From contig NW_004450477.1 in the NCBI RefSeq assembly GCF_000321225.1, forward strand, positions 2,618,581 through 2,682,580: a DNA stretch of 64,000 nucleotides. Direction: 5' to 3'. The translations under genes and the position numbers were made by a program. Shown piece after piece: positions 34,534-48,300 of this stretch. The notes beneath the pieces are model-generated. The model was not told the origin of the DNA, did no database searches, and was given only the letters and a program-made list of their open reading frames with translations. The first letter of the stretch is position 1, and each line of letters starts with the position of its first letter. Source of the stretch: Odobenus rosmarus divergens. Lineage: Eukaryota; Chordata; Mammalia; Carnivora; Odobenidae.

Positions 34534-36367
34534 GTGAGGCCGGCCGGGCCACCTGTGTGGGGTGGGCAGGGAGGACGTGGCGGGCGCGCTTGTGTTCTGG
34601 AACTGACGTGGAAGGAGCTGTGGCGCTAGGTGGGAGCAGCTCACCTTATTTGGGATACATTTTGGATCAAAGACCTGGACGGACGTGTCCATGCGTCCGC
34701 TTCGTGGACCCAGCTCCCTGAGGTCCCACCTGCAGCCCAAGATTTCTTGCTCCTCTAGCTCCTTAGACTTTCCCGTAGGGCAGATCCAACCTACTCCCTA
34801 CTCACCTGTCCTCGCCTTCCGCGGGTCTGGCTTAGGGATTCCTTTTGCTCTCGGTTGCCACGAGACCCCCGGCTTAAAGGTCCGACTGGAGCCAGGGTTG
34901 CAGCATGCAGGAATATCGGGCGCCCCTGACTGTTCAGGTGCTCGCCTGCGGACGGGTGCAGTGCGTGGGTGGCCCGTGGGCCGGGTTGGGATGGCGCCTC
35001 GGGGGGCGCGCGCGGCTGGGACCGAGAGGTACAGCCGCTGGAGGCTGAGCTCGCAGCATCTTTTATTTTCGAAGCCTCAGTTTTCTCCCTCGTGCAGTCA
35101 GAACAATGCCTCCGAACTCTAGCTCTCTGGGCACTCGCATTAGCAAACCGTGCAGTGTGAGCTTTAAGTACAGGACGAGCCTGTACATTGGACACGAGCA
35201 CCGAGATCACAACGTCCTTTTGATTTCCGCAAGGCAGAACAGGCTGGTTAATTTTAAAAACGAAGGGCGCCTGGGTGGCTCAGTCGGTAAGTGCCTACCT
35301 TCGGCTCAGGTCATGATCTTAGGGTCATGGGATCGAGCCCCGCTTCGGGCTCCCTGCGGAGAGCCTGCCTCTCCCTCTGCCTGACGCTCCCCTTGCTTGT
35401 TCTCTCTCTCTCTCTGTGTGTGTCAAATAAATAAATAAAGTCTTTAAAAAATAAATAAATTTTAAATCGAGCTCCACCTGGCCCCGTGGCCTTGCCCAGC
35501 CATTGCTGCAGGGCAGGAGGGCTCCCACCCCGGTGGGGTCTCACTCTTTTGCCAGGGACCTCGTGTGAGGGTCTTCTGGAGCCTCAGAACGGCCTGCGGG
35601 TGGAGCAGGGAGGGACGGAAGGTAAGTGGGCATGGTCGTGGCACCAGGCACTGGGATTTGAGGGGTACTTACTGTGTCGCGATGAACCACTGTGACTGCT
35701 CCCCAGCTTGTGGCAGAACAGCAATAGCGATCTCACAGTTCATTAATCAGGTAGCTGATTTCAGCTCTTCTGGGTCATTCCCTCGTGTTTGGGGTAGTGA
35801 CCGTTTTGTCCCTTTGGGGGCTCTCAGGGCTGTGGCCTCCACTCTGTGTGTCTCCTGTCTGTACTTAAGTAGGGAATCTCAGGAGGGAGACAGGGGACCT
35901 TCTGGGGGCCTCTCTACTACCTCCCCATTCTTCCCAGTGGCACGTTCCCGTGGAGGAGCCCCTCACCCCTCCGGTTCCGCCCGCCCTCCCTGACAGTTTG
36001 TATTTCGGAAATCTCCACCCGAGAAGTAGGCTGGTACAATGAACACCCACAGGTGTGGAAGGAGGGAAGGAGGCTCCCCATTCTTTTGGAGCAAATCTCA
36101 GAGGCTGTTAGCGTGCAGTCCGTAATTATTTCTGCACCACACCTGCTTAATCCCCTAATCCCTCCAGCTCTGGTCCCTCACACCCATCACTGGCTGACCT
36201 CTCCCCTCAACACTCTCCTGGGAAAGTAGAGGTATGTTCTGGGCCCCTCCTTGTTTCAATGTGTCCCTCAGAGAGCAGCACCTTTTCCCTTGAATGGAAA
36301 ATTTAAATGTGATAGCCAGAATCTGAGGCTGGCCTTCAGAGCCCCTTTAACATCTACTGTATTGTAT

Positions 36368-36398
<31 letters not shown>

Positions 36399-39300
36399 AT
36401 CTAGTGCAAGTTCCCAGCATTTCCTCTACATTAAGACTTCAAGTAGACTTTTTGTGGATTAAATCCACCCATCCCACAGCTGGGAATCTTGGAACATATC
36501 CACTTTTTTCTCTCTCATGGGGCAGGGAAAAACAAACAAAACCAAGTAACATAACTTTCACCTCCTCTTCCTTTCCCCTTCCTCCTTCCCCTCATAGTTT
36601 TTGTGCAGGTTTGAGAGTTTATCTGGTTAACGGGTAGCTCTAGATAATTACATGCTTAATCTTCAAATGCTGAAATATTTTGCCCAACCAATGGGATGGG
36701 AATTCCCTTGTCTGGGTGAAGGGAGCCTGTTGAATTTTCAGATGTGGTTCAAAGGGTTCTTGAAGTCTCAGGGTGCCGGTGGATGGCCACTCACCCTGTG
36801 TGGAACTGAGAACTGAAGAAGCATGATCTAGAAGAGACCCTGGAATTTCTTTCTTGAAGACCCAATGCCAGTGGGTTTGGGGGTCATTTGCCTAATTCTT
36901 CTAATAATAGCCAAATCTCATGAAGCGTTACTGTGTGCCAAGCACTAAACTGGGCTCTGTTTACCAACTCTTTTGACCCCCACCCCATCTGCAGATGAAT
37001 GAACAGGGACCCAGAATGGCTAGTGGTAGAGCAGGATTCAATCAAGTTGGTTGACCGGGATTCCGCACTGTTAACCACGATGCTAGCTGACTCCTCCCAA
37101 GATCACATCTCTAGCTAATCTAACATGGCTGCCTCGTTTTGCAAAATTCCTGGACCAAAGGCCAAAGCAGTCTTCTCCCAAAAGCCTTCCTGGCCCTGCA
37201 GAAGACCATGGCCACGGCATGTGGTGTTCCCCGGGGACCCCTCAGGTTTCACACGTGCACCGTGTCTTCACATAAGCATCTCCCTGAGGCCCAGTGGGGG
37301 ACAAAAGCCTTCCTTTTAGCATAGTGCATTTGTATTTCTGAATCTTCAGTTAAAGAGAACATTATTCTAAAACTAACTTTTTGGATTAGGTAGTACATTT
37401 ACACAGCACTCAAAAGGTGCCAAGGGAGGGTAAAGAATGGCCAGGGAGACCCCTCTTACTCCAGCCACAGCCATGGTGGCTGCCCCCGAGTCAGCTTCTA
37501 CCCCTTGGGTCCTGTGTGCCTTTTGAGTTGTTGTCTGTATTTATATGAGTGTGTACAGTTTTTTTTTTATTATTACACAGTTGAGCCATAACATCTGTTA
37601 CCTGACATAGTTTACATTTATTTGTTTACGGTCTTTCTCTGTCACTCTCATACTAGCTTCTCTTTTGTCTACTCTTATGTCTCTGCTACTTAGAACAATG
37701 CCGGGCACACAGTAAGTACTCAATAAACATTTCTCTAATGTAAAAATACAAGAAGCTAGGAAATAAAAGGAAACTTAATTGACCTGGTAAAGGCTATCTA
37801 CAAAAAACCCTGCAGCTAATATCACACTTACTGGTGAAAGACTGACAGCTTTGCCCGTAAGATCAGGAAGAAGGCAGGATATCTGGTCTCACCACTTCCA
37901 TTCAGCATTGCACTAGAGGTTCTAACCAGGACAATTAGGCAAGAAAATGAAATAAAATTTGCCCAGATTGGAAAGGAAGAAGTGAACCATCTCTATTTGT
38001 GGATAACACAATCTTATATATAGAAAATCCTTAAAGAATCCACATATAAAACTGGTAGAACTAAAAAACAAGTTCAGCAAGGTTACAGGATACAAGCTCA
38101 ATATACAAACATCAACCTGATTTCTATACACCAGTAAGAAAAGCTATGCAGATGAAATACAGGAAAGCATCAGAAAGAATAAAATACATAGGAATAAATT
38201 TATCAAAAGAGGTACGAGACTTAAACAGAGAAAACTACAAAATGTCATTGGAAGACATAAAGGAAGACCTAAATCAATAGAAAGACATCCTGTTTTCGTG
38301 AATTTGAAGACTAAACATTGCGAAGATGGCAATACTCCCCAAACTGACCTACAGATTGAATGTCATTACAATCAAAATCCCAGGTACGTTTTTGCAACAA
38401 TTGACAAATTGATCCTAAAATTCATACAGAAATGGAAGGGACCCAGAATAGCCAAAGCAACTTTGGAAAAGAAGAAAGCTGAAGGACTCACATTTCCCAT
38501 AAAAGTAAAGTAAGTAAAATTTATATAAAGTAACAGTAATCAGGGGCGCCTGGGTGGCTCAGTTGGTTAAACTGCTGCCTTCAGCTCAGGTCATGATTCC
38601 AAAGTCTTGGGATTGAACCCTGCATCAGGCTCCCTGCTCATGCAGGAAGCCTGCTTCTCCCTCTGCTGGCCGCTCCTCCTGCTTGTGCTTTCTCTCTCTC
38701 TCTCTCTCTCTCGTTCTCTCTCTGTGTCAAATAAATGAATAAAATCTAAAAAAAAAAACCAAACAATTAAAGTAACAGTAATCAAGACAGCATTGTATTG
38801 GTATGAGAACAGATTCATAGAACAATGGAGTAAAATTGTAAATCTAGAAATAAACACCTATGTCTATGGTCAATTGCTTTTTAACAGAAGGCCAAGACTA
38901 TTCAATAGAGGAGAGAATAGTCTCCAACAAATAGTGTGGGGGCAGCTGGTATCCACACGCAAAAGAATGAAACTGGACCCCTACCTCACACTGTACTCAA
39001 AAGTTAACTTAAAATGGGTCAAAGTCCTAAATATAAGAGCTAAAAATATAAAACTCTTAGAAGAAAGCATAAACAATAATCACCAGGACCTTCGATTAGG
39101 CAATGGTTTCTTATGACACTAAAATTACAAGCATTAGTAACAATAGAAATAGACAAATTGGACTTGATCAAAATTAAAAACTTTTATGCTTCAATGGACA
39201 CCACCAAGAAAGGACAATCTGCCGAATGGGGAGAAAACAGATGTCCGCACAAAAACTTGCACATAAATAGTCATGGCAGCATCACTTATAATAGACAAAA

Positions 39301-42300
39301 AATGGAAACAACCCACATGTTTATCATTGGATGAATGGGTAAACAAAATGTGGTGCAGCCACACAATGGAATGCTATTCAGTCATAAAAAGGAATGACAT
39401 GAAAATATGGATGCACCTGAAAAATATTATGCTAAGTGAAAGAAGTCAGACACAAAAGGCCATGTAGTATATGCCCAGAATTGGCAAATCTGTAGAGAGA
39501 GAAAGTAGATTAGTGGTTGCCAGGGACTGGGGCTGGATGATTGGGGAGTGACTGGTAATGGGTATGGGCTCTCTTTTTGGGATGACTGAAAATGTTGTAA
39601 AATTAGGTAGTGGTGATGGTTGCACAGTTTTGTGAATCTGCTAAAAATACCACCAAAAGGGTGAATTTTATGATATGAGAATTATATCTCAAAAAGCTGT
39701 TAAAAAAGAAACAAAAAAATCCATTCTGCACAAAACAAACAAAATTTTAAGTGAATGAAAGAAGGAATGAATCTATTCACATTGTATGTTCTCAAAACTG
39801 TATCTCAGAGTTTGCTCCATGTCAGTACTTATAAGATACCAGATGGAGGTACAAGAATTCTTTATTTTAAACACGTGTTCATGGATATTTAAGTCATTTC
39901 CAATCTGCTACTATTGCAGACAATGTTGCACTAAATGTCCTCACATGCAGGCCATTTCACAAACCATGAGTATTTATAAATGAATTCCTGGAAGAGGGAT
40001 TGTTAGGTCAAAGAGGGTTTGCATTTTATTTTATTTTATTTTATTTTATTTTATTTTATTTTATTTTATTTTATTTTATTTTTTAAAGATTTATTTATTT
40101 ATTTGAGAGAGAGAGAGAACACGGGGGAGGAACAGCAGAAGAGGGAGAGAAAGAATCTTAAGCAGACTCCCTGCTGATTTTGGAGCCCAATGTGGGGCTC
40201 GATCCCACGACCCTGAGCTCATGACCTGAGCCAAAACCAAGAGTCGGATGGTTAACCAACTGTGCCACCCATGTGCCTTGCGGGTTTGCTTTTTAAAGTG
40301 TTACCAATATTGCTAAATTGCTGTCCATAAAAAAGTTGTATCACTGTAGCCTCCTACCAGCCATGTACCAATGGGCCTGTTTTCCAGCACCCTCACCTAC
40401 ACGGTGAGTTACCCAACCTTCTGGTCTCCACCGTCTGATGGGAAAACCTCAGTATCTCATTCTCATCTAAATTTGCCTGTCTCTGTTGTTGAGAGAGGCT
40501 AGAAAGATCATTTACAATCCTAGTACTGTCCAAAGCTCTTGGAGCTGTCCTAGGGTTGAGGAATATAGAATTCACTATGGGAAGGCAGAATCAGGGCTCA
40601 GCTGCCAGGGAAGCAGCAAGGAAATCCCAGGGAGGAAGTGAGTCATAATGTGAAATTGCTTTACTGTCGTGAATCACAAATGTCTGTTGGGCTCCTCCTC
40701 TGTGTGGGATGTTGTTCCACGGTCACAAAAGAGCTGGCTAATCAGGAAGGCTTGCTTGGGCGGTCGTTCAAGATGAAAAGTGCAACCTTTCATTGCTCGT
40801 GCCTCCACTTGGATTGAGGAGCTCCTATCAAGAGGCTGGGAGAAGTCAGTAGCCTGGTGGTGCCCCCTGCTCAAGCTCTAGGTGAAATGAGTGGAACACG
40901 TCTGAAAAATAACCACAGCTTTATTCTGTGTTTTCTTTCAGGAACTGTCTACCTGGACCATGCAGGAGCCACACTGTTCCCCCAGAGTCAGCTCACGAGC
41001 TTCACTAATGATCTCATGGAAAATGTTTATGGTAAAGAACAACACACCAAAACTGATTTTTGCACTTGATAGGAGCCAACTACATTCAGCTGACATATCT
41101 CTGCGTACTAAATGTCAGATTAATAGACCAGGACTGCGCTGAGCACACAGAGCTGCATGGGCCCCATGGGAAAAGGGGGTCAGCAAGCCCTCGGGTCAGT
41201 CCCTGTAACCCATGCGCTGCCAGGATAGGAAAAATGGGCTCAGGGACACACAGTTTACTTCAAAGGAGGGGTCAGTGTCAGAAGGTCACAGAGGTACAAA
41301 GGTGCTGTGTTTACGGGATGACCCTGTGGGACAGTACAGTGCGGAGGGCAGGGTGGTGGGAAGGACATTCACGCGTTCTTTTTTTTTTTTTTAAGATTTA
41401 CTTATTTATTTGAGAGAGCGCATAAGCAGGGGGGAGGGGTAAAGGGAGAGGGAGAGAGAGAACCTCAAGCAGACTCTGCACTGAGTGCAGAGCCCGATGT
41501 GGGGCCAGATCTCACGACCCTGAGAGATCAGGACCTGAGCCGAAACCAAGAGTCAGACGCTTAGCCGACGGTGCCACCCGGGCGCCCCATTCTTCTACTC
41601 CATAAATGTCTGTTGAGCCACTTTGCCATGGGGAGCACGGTGCTATCTTGAAAACAGAGGAAGCACAGTCCCTGCCTTCATGGGCTGTGATCTAGTCGAC
41701 ACAGGACCTTAATCAAGTGAGCTCCCAATAAATGTAAATGACCAGCCCTGTGAAGGGCTGTGAACCAAAGGCCCCTGATCCCATGGCGGGTGTGGCTGCA
41801 GAGCCGAGCCACAGCACTGGCAGTCTGAGTGTCAGAAAAAGCTGCCTTAGGAGTGGGGTGAGTCCTGGAGGATGAGCAGGGAGTCACACGGGAAAGAGGA
41901 GGAGAAGGGCATTCCAGACAGAGGTGCTAGCATGAACCAAGACCTTAGTGGTTCCAGGAATTAGCCCCGGAGCACGGAGAAGGGGCGGAGAGTGGAGGAG
42001 GTCTGAGTGGAGACGGAGGGAGGGGCAATGTACGTGCCCTGTGGAGTTCGATGTTTATTCTAGAAAGCATGGGCAGTCACAGCAGCGTGTGATGAGGAGG
42101 TAAGCCTGGAAAGGGAGCCTGAATTAAAGGCAGTGGTAGCAGATGCAGCAGGGGTGAGAGCGGTGAGTGCCCTGGTGTCCTGAACACTCACTCACTTCAG
42201 GGACTGCCCCAGACGCTTGAGCTCCACCCTCCCCCTCCGTTCTCCCCACAAACTAGGGTACAGGTGCTGCTATCACACAAGCTAAGGTATAGGTTCTGTC

Positions 42301-45300
42301 CTGTTTTACAGGTGAGGAAACTGGGCCCCAGACAGAGTAGGTGGCTAACCCATGGCCACGCACTTAGGAAGAGCCCAAGCTGGGGCAGCTGGATCTCCAG
42401 GCATTGGGCTCCAGAGCACCAGCCCTCACCAGGCCCCCTCAGTTCATGACAATTTTGTCGTGCCACACTAAGATCCTGGGCAGCCAGCAGATCTTTAAAT
42501 CTGGGGAATAGTTTCTAGGGGAAATGCCAGTGAGGGACTTTATTTTGATCTTAATCCGTGATTTGCAAAGAGATCCACAAGTCTTGAACCTTTGCAAGAG
42601 TCATAACTGTCGGAACTTTGAGAGGTGACAGCATCTAGACTGTAGGTGGTGCTAATGTTGTGGAGCTAAAAACCAGGGCATTGAGAGACAGTAAGGGTAA
42701 GTACCAAATCCCACTGGTTACTAGTGCATATGGAAAAGGAACATTGGTAGCTTCAGTGTCCAGAAATCCAGTGTGACCAGATGGCATGGTATGAGAAAAG
42801 AAACGAACAAACCCTAAAACCAAAAAGGCCAAGACTGCATTAACGCGCACCTGTGGTCCTGCTCCCGAGAAATACTTGTGCCTGATTCCTGCACGTCTCG
42901 CCCCTCGAGAGGTCTGTGTCCTCATCTGGGGGCTGTGTTTTGAGGGAGGTAATGATACTATGGGACACACTCAGGGGGGATCCAAGGAGGGGAGGAAAAC
43001 TAGAAATTGACAAGTGAAATTAGGAGAGACGTTAGCCTTGAGAATGGGCTAAAGAGAGATGTGATGGCCCCCTTCACATATTTGGAGGAATTAGATGTGT
43101 TTCTGCAGGAATGATGCCAGTTGCAGGGGTGTGAACACAGGGCAACAGATGGGGATTTAGATTAAGTGGTGCTCATGGCTCTGTCTCATGGCTGGGGGAG
43201 AGGGCAGCCTCTTGAGGTTGTGTACTTGGTTCCCTGGAATTATCAGAATCCCCTGTCAGGGAACTTGCAGAAAAGGTTCTTACATTGGCCCGGTTGCCTG
43301 TGAGTTGACCTACAGCTCCAGAATGTTCTTCCTGGATCCCACCTCCTTCTACGGGGATTGGTTTATTTTTTTTAAAAAATTGTTTAGAAAAATTGAGTTA
43401 TATTTTACAAATCATAAAATTCATCTATTTCAAATGTACAATTTAGTGATTTTGGTAACTTTACCAAGTGGTGCTACTATCACTATAAATCATTTAGAAC
43501 ATTTTCATTCCCCCAATAAGATCTCTGAAGCCTATTTATAGTTAATCCCTGTTGCCCCCTCAGTCCCAGGCAACCACTAATCCACTACTTTCTGAATCCC
43601 TTTCTATACCATTGTCTTTACTGGACATTTCATATAAATGGAATCATACAATATGTGACCTCTTAGCATGTTTTTGCGGGTCATTCATGACATAGCCCGT
43701 AGATTGTTCCTTTCTGTTGTGAATATTTTCCCATTGTGTGTGTATATGGCAACTTGTCTCTCTGTTCATCAGCTGATGGATATTCATGTTGTTCCCAGAA
43801 TTTGGCTTTACCAAAAAACCTGCCTATGAACACTTCTGTGCATGAATCTTTGTGTGGACACAAAGATTTCATTTCCCTTTAGTATATAGGAGTGGTATTG
43901 CTGGGTCATATAGTAGTTGTATGCTTAACTTTTTGAGAAACTGGAGGAGAGGGTTTTAGAGGAACACAAGAGGAGAAACAGAAGTCATGACTTGATGGCT
44001 TTGTCTCTGTAACCTGCCAGGTAATCCTCACAGCCAGAATATCAGCAGCAGGCTCACCCACGATACTGTGGAGCACGTGCGCTACAGGTGAGTGGCAGAG
44101 GTACCAGCCTGTGTGGGCACTCCCAGGTGGATGGACTTCTTTCCTACCACCCACCGCATCCCACAAAGCTTCTGAGTTGGTTTGAGGATGATCACATTCA
44201 GCTAAATGGTCACGTGCCCTGACAAACATCAGGGCCAGAGGGCAGGAAGGTGAGAGTGATTAGGTACGGAGTGGGGCAGCCCCGAAGCACAGGCGGGCGG
44301 CCCTGAGGCGTGCACAGCTGTTGTATGGGGCTGGGGGCTGACGCCAGAGTGCCTGGGGGCCAGAGTGACCAGGAGGGACCCAGTTTCCTAAGTCTCATTT
44401 TCAGAGAGAGGAAAAACGTTTCCTTTGGGCTTTCTTTTCATGTTTCATTAGGCACCGTTCATCCTCCCTCCCTAACCTTTTTACTAATATGTGCACTTGA
44501 AACAGCTCTTTATATTTTTCCACATGTAATAATTGGTTTTTAGTAATTTCCAAGTGGTGCCTAAAGTTACTTGAGTTGATATAATTTCAAGTTATTTCCA
44601 ATTTGCAAGGGATGCTGGTCTGCCAATATTAAAGGTACCATGAAACAAGTTGGTGACTTAAACCTCGCTGTGATAGAGCCAGAGAGCAGACCAAGGAGAG
44701 AGTGTTTTGTAGGATTAAGAAAGGTTGTCATGGATTTTTACCTTTTTTTAAAAGATTTATTTATTTGAGAAAGAGAGAGAGTGCGAGAGAACGGGGTGGG
44801 GAGGGGAAGAGGAAGAGAGAGAGTCCTAAGCAGACTCCCCACTGAGCGTGGAGCCCTGACGCTGGGCTCGATCTCACGACCCTGAGATCATGAGCTGAGC
44901 AGAAATCAAGAGTCAGAGGCTCGGAGGCTCGACCGACTGCGCCACCCAGGTGCCCTGTGGATTTTTATCTTCTCTATAGAGGGTGGGGACGTGGGAGGTG
45001 AAGCTGCTTTTGCCAGTTGGAACCTGTTTGTCATTTCCATGTGCACTTGCTCTGCCCCTGCCCTCACTTGGCCATTGTGGTGAAGCTGATCTGGGTTTTT
45101 TCCTAAATATGAAGGCAGAGAGAGGTCCTATGTAGTAGAGATACAGCTGCCTCCGAACATGTGAACCCAGGGAGACCACGGAGTTGGCATGACACTGTGC
45201 TTCTTCCAGGATTCTGGCGCACTTCCACACCTCCCCGGAGGACTACAGCGTGATTTTCACAGCAGGGAGCACGGCTGCTCTTAAACTGGTGGCAGAGGCC

Positions 45301-48300
45301 TTCCCGTGGGTGTCCCCGGGCCCGGAGAGCAGTGGGAGCCACTTCTGTTACCTCACCGACAGCCACACCTCCGTGGTGGGCATGAGGAAGGTCACCATGG
45401 CCATGAACGTCACCTCCGTCCCGGTCAGGCCAGAGGACATGTGGTCAGCCGAGACACAGGGTACGGCCGCCCGTGACCCCGACGGCCAGCTTCCGCATCT
45501 GTTTTGTTACCCCGCGCAGAGTAACTTTTCCGGAACCAGATACCCCCTGTCCTGGATAGGAGAGGTCAAGGCCGGGCAGAGGTGCCCTGTGAGCGTGCCT
45601 GGGAAGTGGTTCGTGCTGCTCGATGCAGCCTCCTACGTGAGCACCTCCCCTTTGGACCTGTCGGTTCACCAGGCCGACTTTGTCCCCCTCTCCTTCTATA
45701 AGATCTTTGGATTCCCCACCGGCCTGGGCGCTCTGCTGGTGAATAATCGTGTGGCTCCTCTGCTGAGGAAAACCTACTTTGGTGGGGGCACAGCCGCGGC
45801 ATACCTTGCAGGAGAAGACTTCTATATCCCGAGACGCTCCGTGGCTGAAAGGTAACCTCACTGTGGCAGTGGCTCGCTGGAATTCAGCAAGGGGGCTGGC
45901 CTGTGTCACCTACAGGGCTGTACAAGGGACCAGACTGGCCGCTGGGGTCAGGGGGCTTGGAGTCGGAGGCAGGGATGGAGGCTGGCGGCTGGGCTCAGTT
46001 CTGGGAGGCGGAGGTTGGCTGGGGCGTGCCCTAGGTGGCTCAGTGAACTGGGCCCCCATTTGTGGGCTTCTCCACAGCTACGAGAGGACAAGGGCTGTAG
46101 GCAGGAGAGGTGAAGGGCTCTCAGGAGAGGAAGGAGGGTGGGCCACCAGGGCTTTTCCCAGAGTGCAGACAAGAGGTGCAGCGGTTTATCCAAGCAGTCC
46201 TTTAAAAGATGGCATCATTTGGAACAAGTTAGTGAACAGACGGCCCAGCTGGTGATTCAGCTGCTGGAATCCACTCAGCCTGGCAGCTGGTGGGCAAGAA
46301 GATTCCGTTAATTCAGAAGCCACCAGACGTGTGGGGTGCTGTTAACAGCCGCATCTGTGAGCCCTGTGAGTGACAAAGTGACTTTGAGGGCAGGCAGCTA
46401 CTGGCCGGCAAACGGCATAGGCCTCGGCCGGCTTTGTGGGTTTCTGTGTCTTCCTCAGGCTGCAGGGCAGGTGGCGTGGGGAGCCAGGAGCTCTCCCAGG
46501 GGGTGATGGCTGGGCCTGTAAGGTCGAAGGCGGGAGAGGGTGAAAATGACAGCTGACCCAGGGTTCTGCTGGGGCCAACAGCGGGGAACACCATGGGATT
46601 GGGCCAGGGAGCTAGTCACCCTGCTGGTGCCTCAGAAGGCCCGGGCCTGGATGGGAAGGTGGGTCAGATCCCCCACAGACCCGGGGGCAGACTCAGGGTT
46701 CTGCAGATAGGGCCGTGTCCCCAGCAGTAGAGTCAGTCAGTGGTCAAATGTTTAGGCCCCAGAGCTGGGTTCCTGGCGGGGGAATCCTGGCTTTACCGCA
46801 CACCAGCTGTGGGGACACAGACATGTGACTTGGTCTCTGCACCTCATGTTTTTCTTTCCTTCTTTCTTTCTTTTTTTTAAAGAAACAGAATCTTCTTTAT
46901 TTTTTTTTTTTTTATGATTTTATTTATTTATTTGACAGAGAGAGAGAGCACAAGTAGGGCGGGGGGAGGGGTGGTTGTTAACAGCAGAGGAAGAGGGAGA
47001 ATCAGACTCCCTGCTGAGCAGGGAGCCTGATGCAGAGCTTGATCCCAGGACACTGAGATCGTGACCTGAGCCGAAGGCAGATGCCCAACCGACTGAGCCA
47101 TCCAGCCACCCGTGGTGTCTCTTTTCTTTAGGACTTCTCCATAATTGGGGGATTCTGAAACAAGAATGCTAATGTAAAACATTTAGTATCCAAGTCTGAT
47201 AATATAGCAAGTAATATAACCAAGTGAGAAGACAATGACAGGCACACATATAAATTAAAGGCAGATCACAATGACAACTCTAACTTTATTGAGCCAGTAG
47301 GAGCATCTGAAGGCCAGGAGAAGTGGGGCAGCTCGGAACGGGCAGCGTGAGGGTGGGCTGGGCTGACCACCACTTTACTTCCATTGGGCGGGTTGCCTCA
47401 TAGCAGGTGCTGCACCAAGATTCCCAGAAAGCTGAATGTATTTATTTACCACTAGAAGCCTCATTTTTTTCTTGTGAATTTAGGACTAGAACTCAAGAGA
47501 TTTAGTACTCAACCCAAATGTTTTCTGAATATGTACCCAGACCATGCTCTTAGTTGTTTTATAACCTAAGGAGATACAACCTTTTATGGAACCAGAAAAC
47601 CTTCCTTTCCCCCAAGGGTTTATTAATTATTAATAAATAATTATTTATTATTGATCTATAACTTAAGTCATTATAGGCTAATCATGTTTAATTTATTAAA
47701 GATTAATTCACTAGTGATTAATAATTAGTAATTGATTCATTATCAACTAATTCATTATTAATTCACAATTGATCCGTTATTAATTGTTGGTTCATATACT
47801 TGTTTCATAATTATTATTAATACATTGGTTTTATAAGGAAATTAACATCTCAGTAACAATATGCTGAGCAAATCTCATCCCTACAATATTAAAATATGAA
47901 GCATAATATTTCCACCGAAAGCTTCAACTTGCTTTGACACCTCACAGCCCAGCCCACAGAGGCTGCCGTTTGTCACCATCCTTCATCCCCATGCTCCCTG
48001 AAACCTCCTGTCTCCAAGCTCCCCCCGTCAGCTGCAGTAGTCTGAAGACTGACTCTGCTTGTCAAAGCCTGGGTCCTATCCTCTCCCTGCTCTCCGCTCA
48101 GAGCTCTTCAGACACAAGGTATCTATCTCCACAAGGCGGACGTCCTCTGACTTTATCTCCTACCACTCTCCACCTTGCCGGCTCATTCCCAGCTCATTCC
48201 CAGCTCATGCGCACTCACTCCTGGCCGCAATGATGTTCTCACCGTTCGGGAAGTGTGCCCGCCTCGGCCTCCTCAGGGTGTTTGCTGCAACCTCTCCCTG

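Larger units (their letters stand above)
33590..34560 (+). promoter_or_regulatory. MOCOS: CpG island and probable TATA-less promoter of MOCOS
   Basis: CpG dinucleotides are dense here (for example 34230-34400), unlike the rest of the window outside SINEs. GC boxes are visible at 34181-34190 (cccgccccca) and 34311-34320 (gggggcggag). I see no TATA box or clear initiator in the last 200 bases before the ATG, which fits dispersed initiation. The transcription start cannot be placed from sequence. Confidence 0.8.
39780..40430 (-). mobile_element. Old L1 3' end, antisense, with a SINE inside
   Basis: tggatatttaagtcatttcc, gaattcctggaagagggattg and ttgctaaattgctgtccataaa follow the antisense L1 3' UTR order. 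The SINE at 40027-40280 interrupts it. Confidence 0.65.
34534..40941 (+). other. MOCOS intron 1
   Basis: A 6.4-kb intron. The first 500 bases stay GC-rich. It holds a SINE (35264-35458), a (CTGT)n tract, a MIR fragment (36895-37085), an L1 piece (37745-39720) with a SINE inside, and an antisense L1 piece with a (TTTTA)n-tailed SINE (39780-40430). Stretches 35459-36890 and 37086-37640 show nothing else. Confidence 0.7.
41032..44020 (+). other. MOCOS intron 2
   Basis: A 3.0-kb intron with a minus-strand SINE (41380-41588), a MIR-like segment (42290-42440) and an antisense L1 3' piece (43370-43943). 41589-42200 may hold a very old LINE remnant, and 42441-43369 looks unique. Confidence 0.65.
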
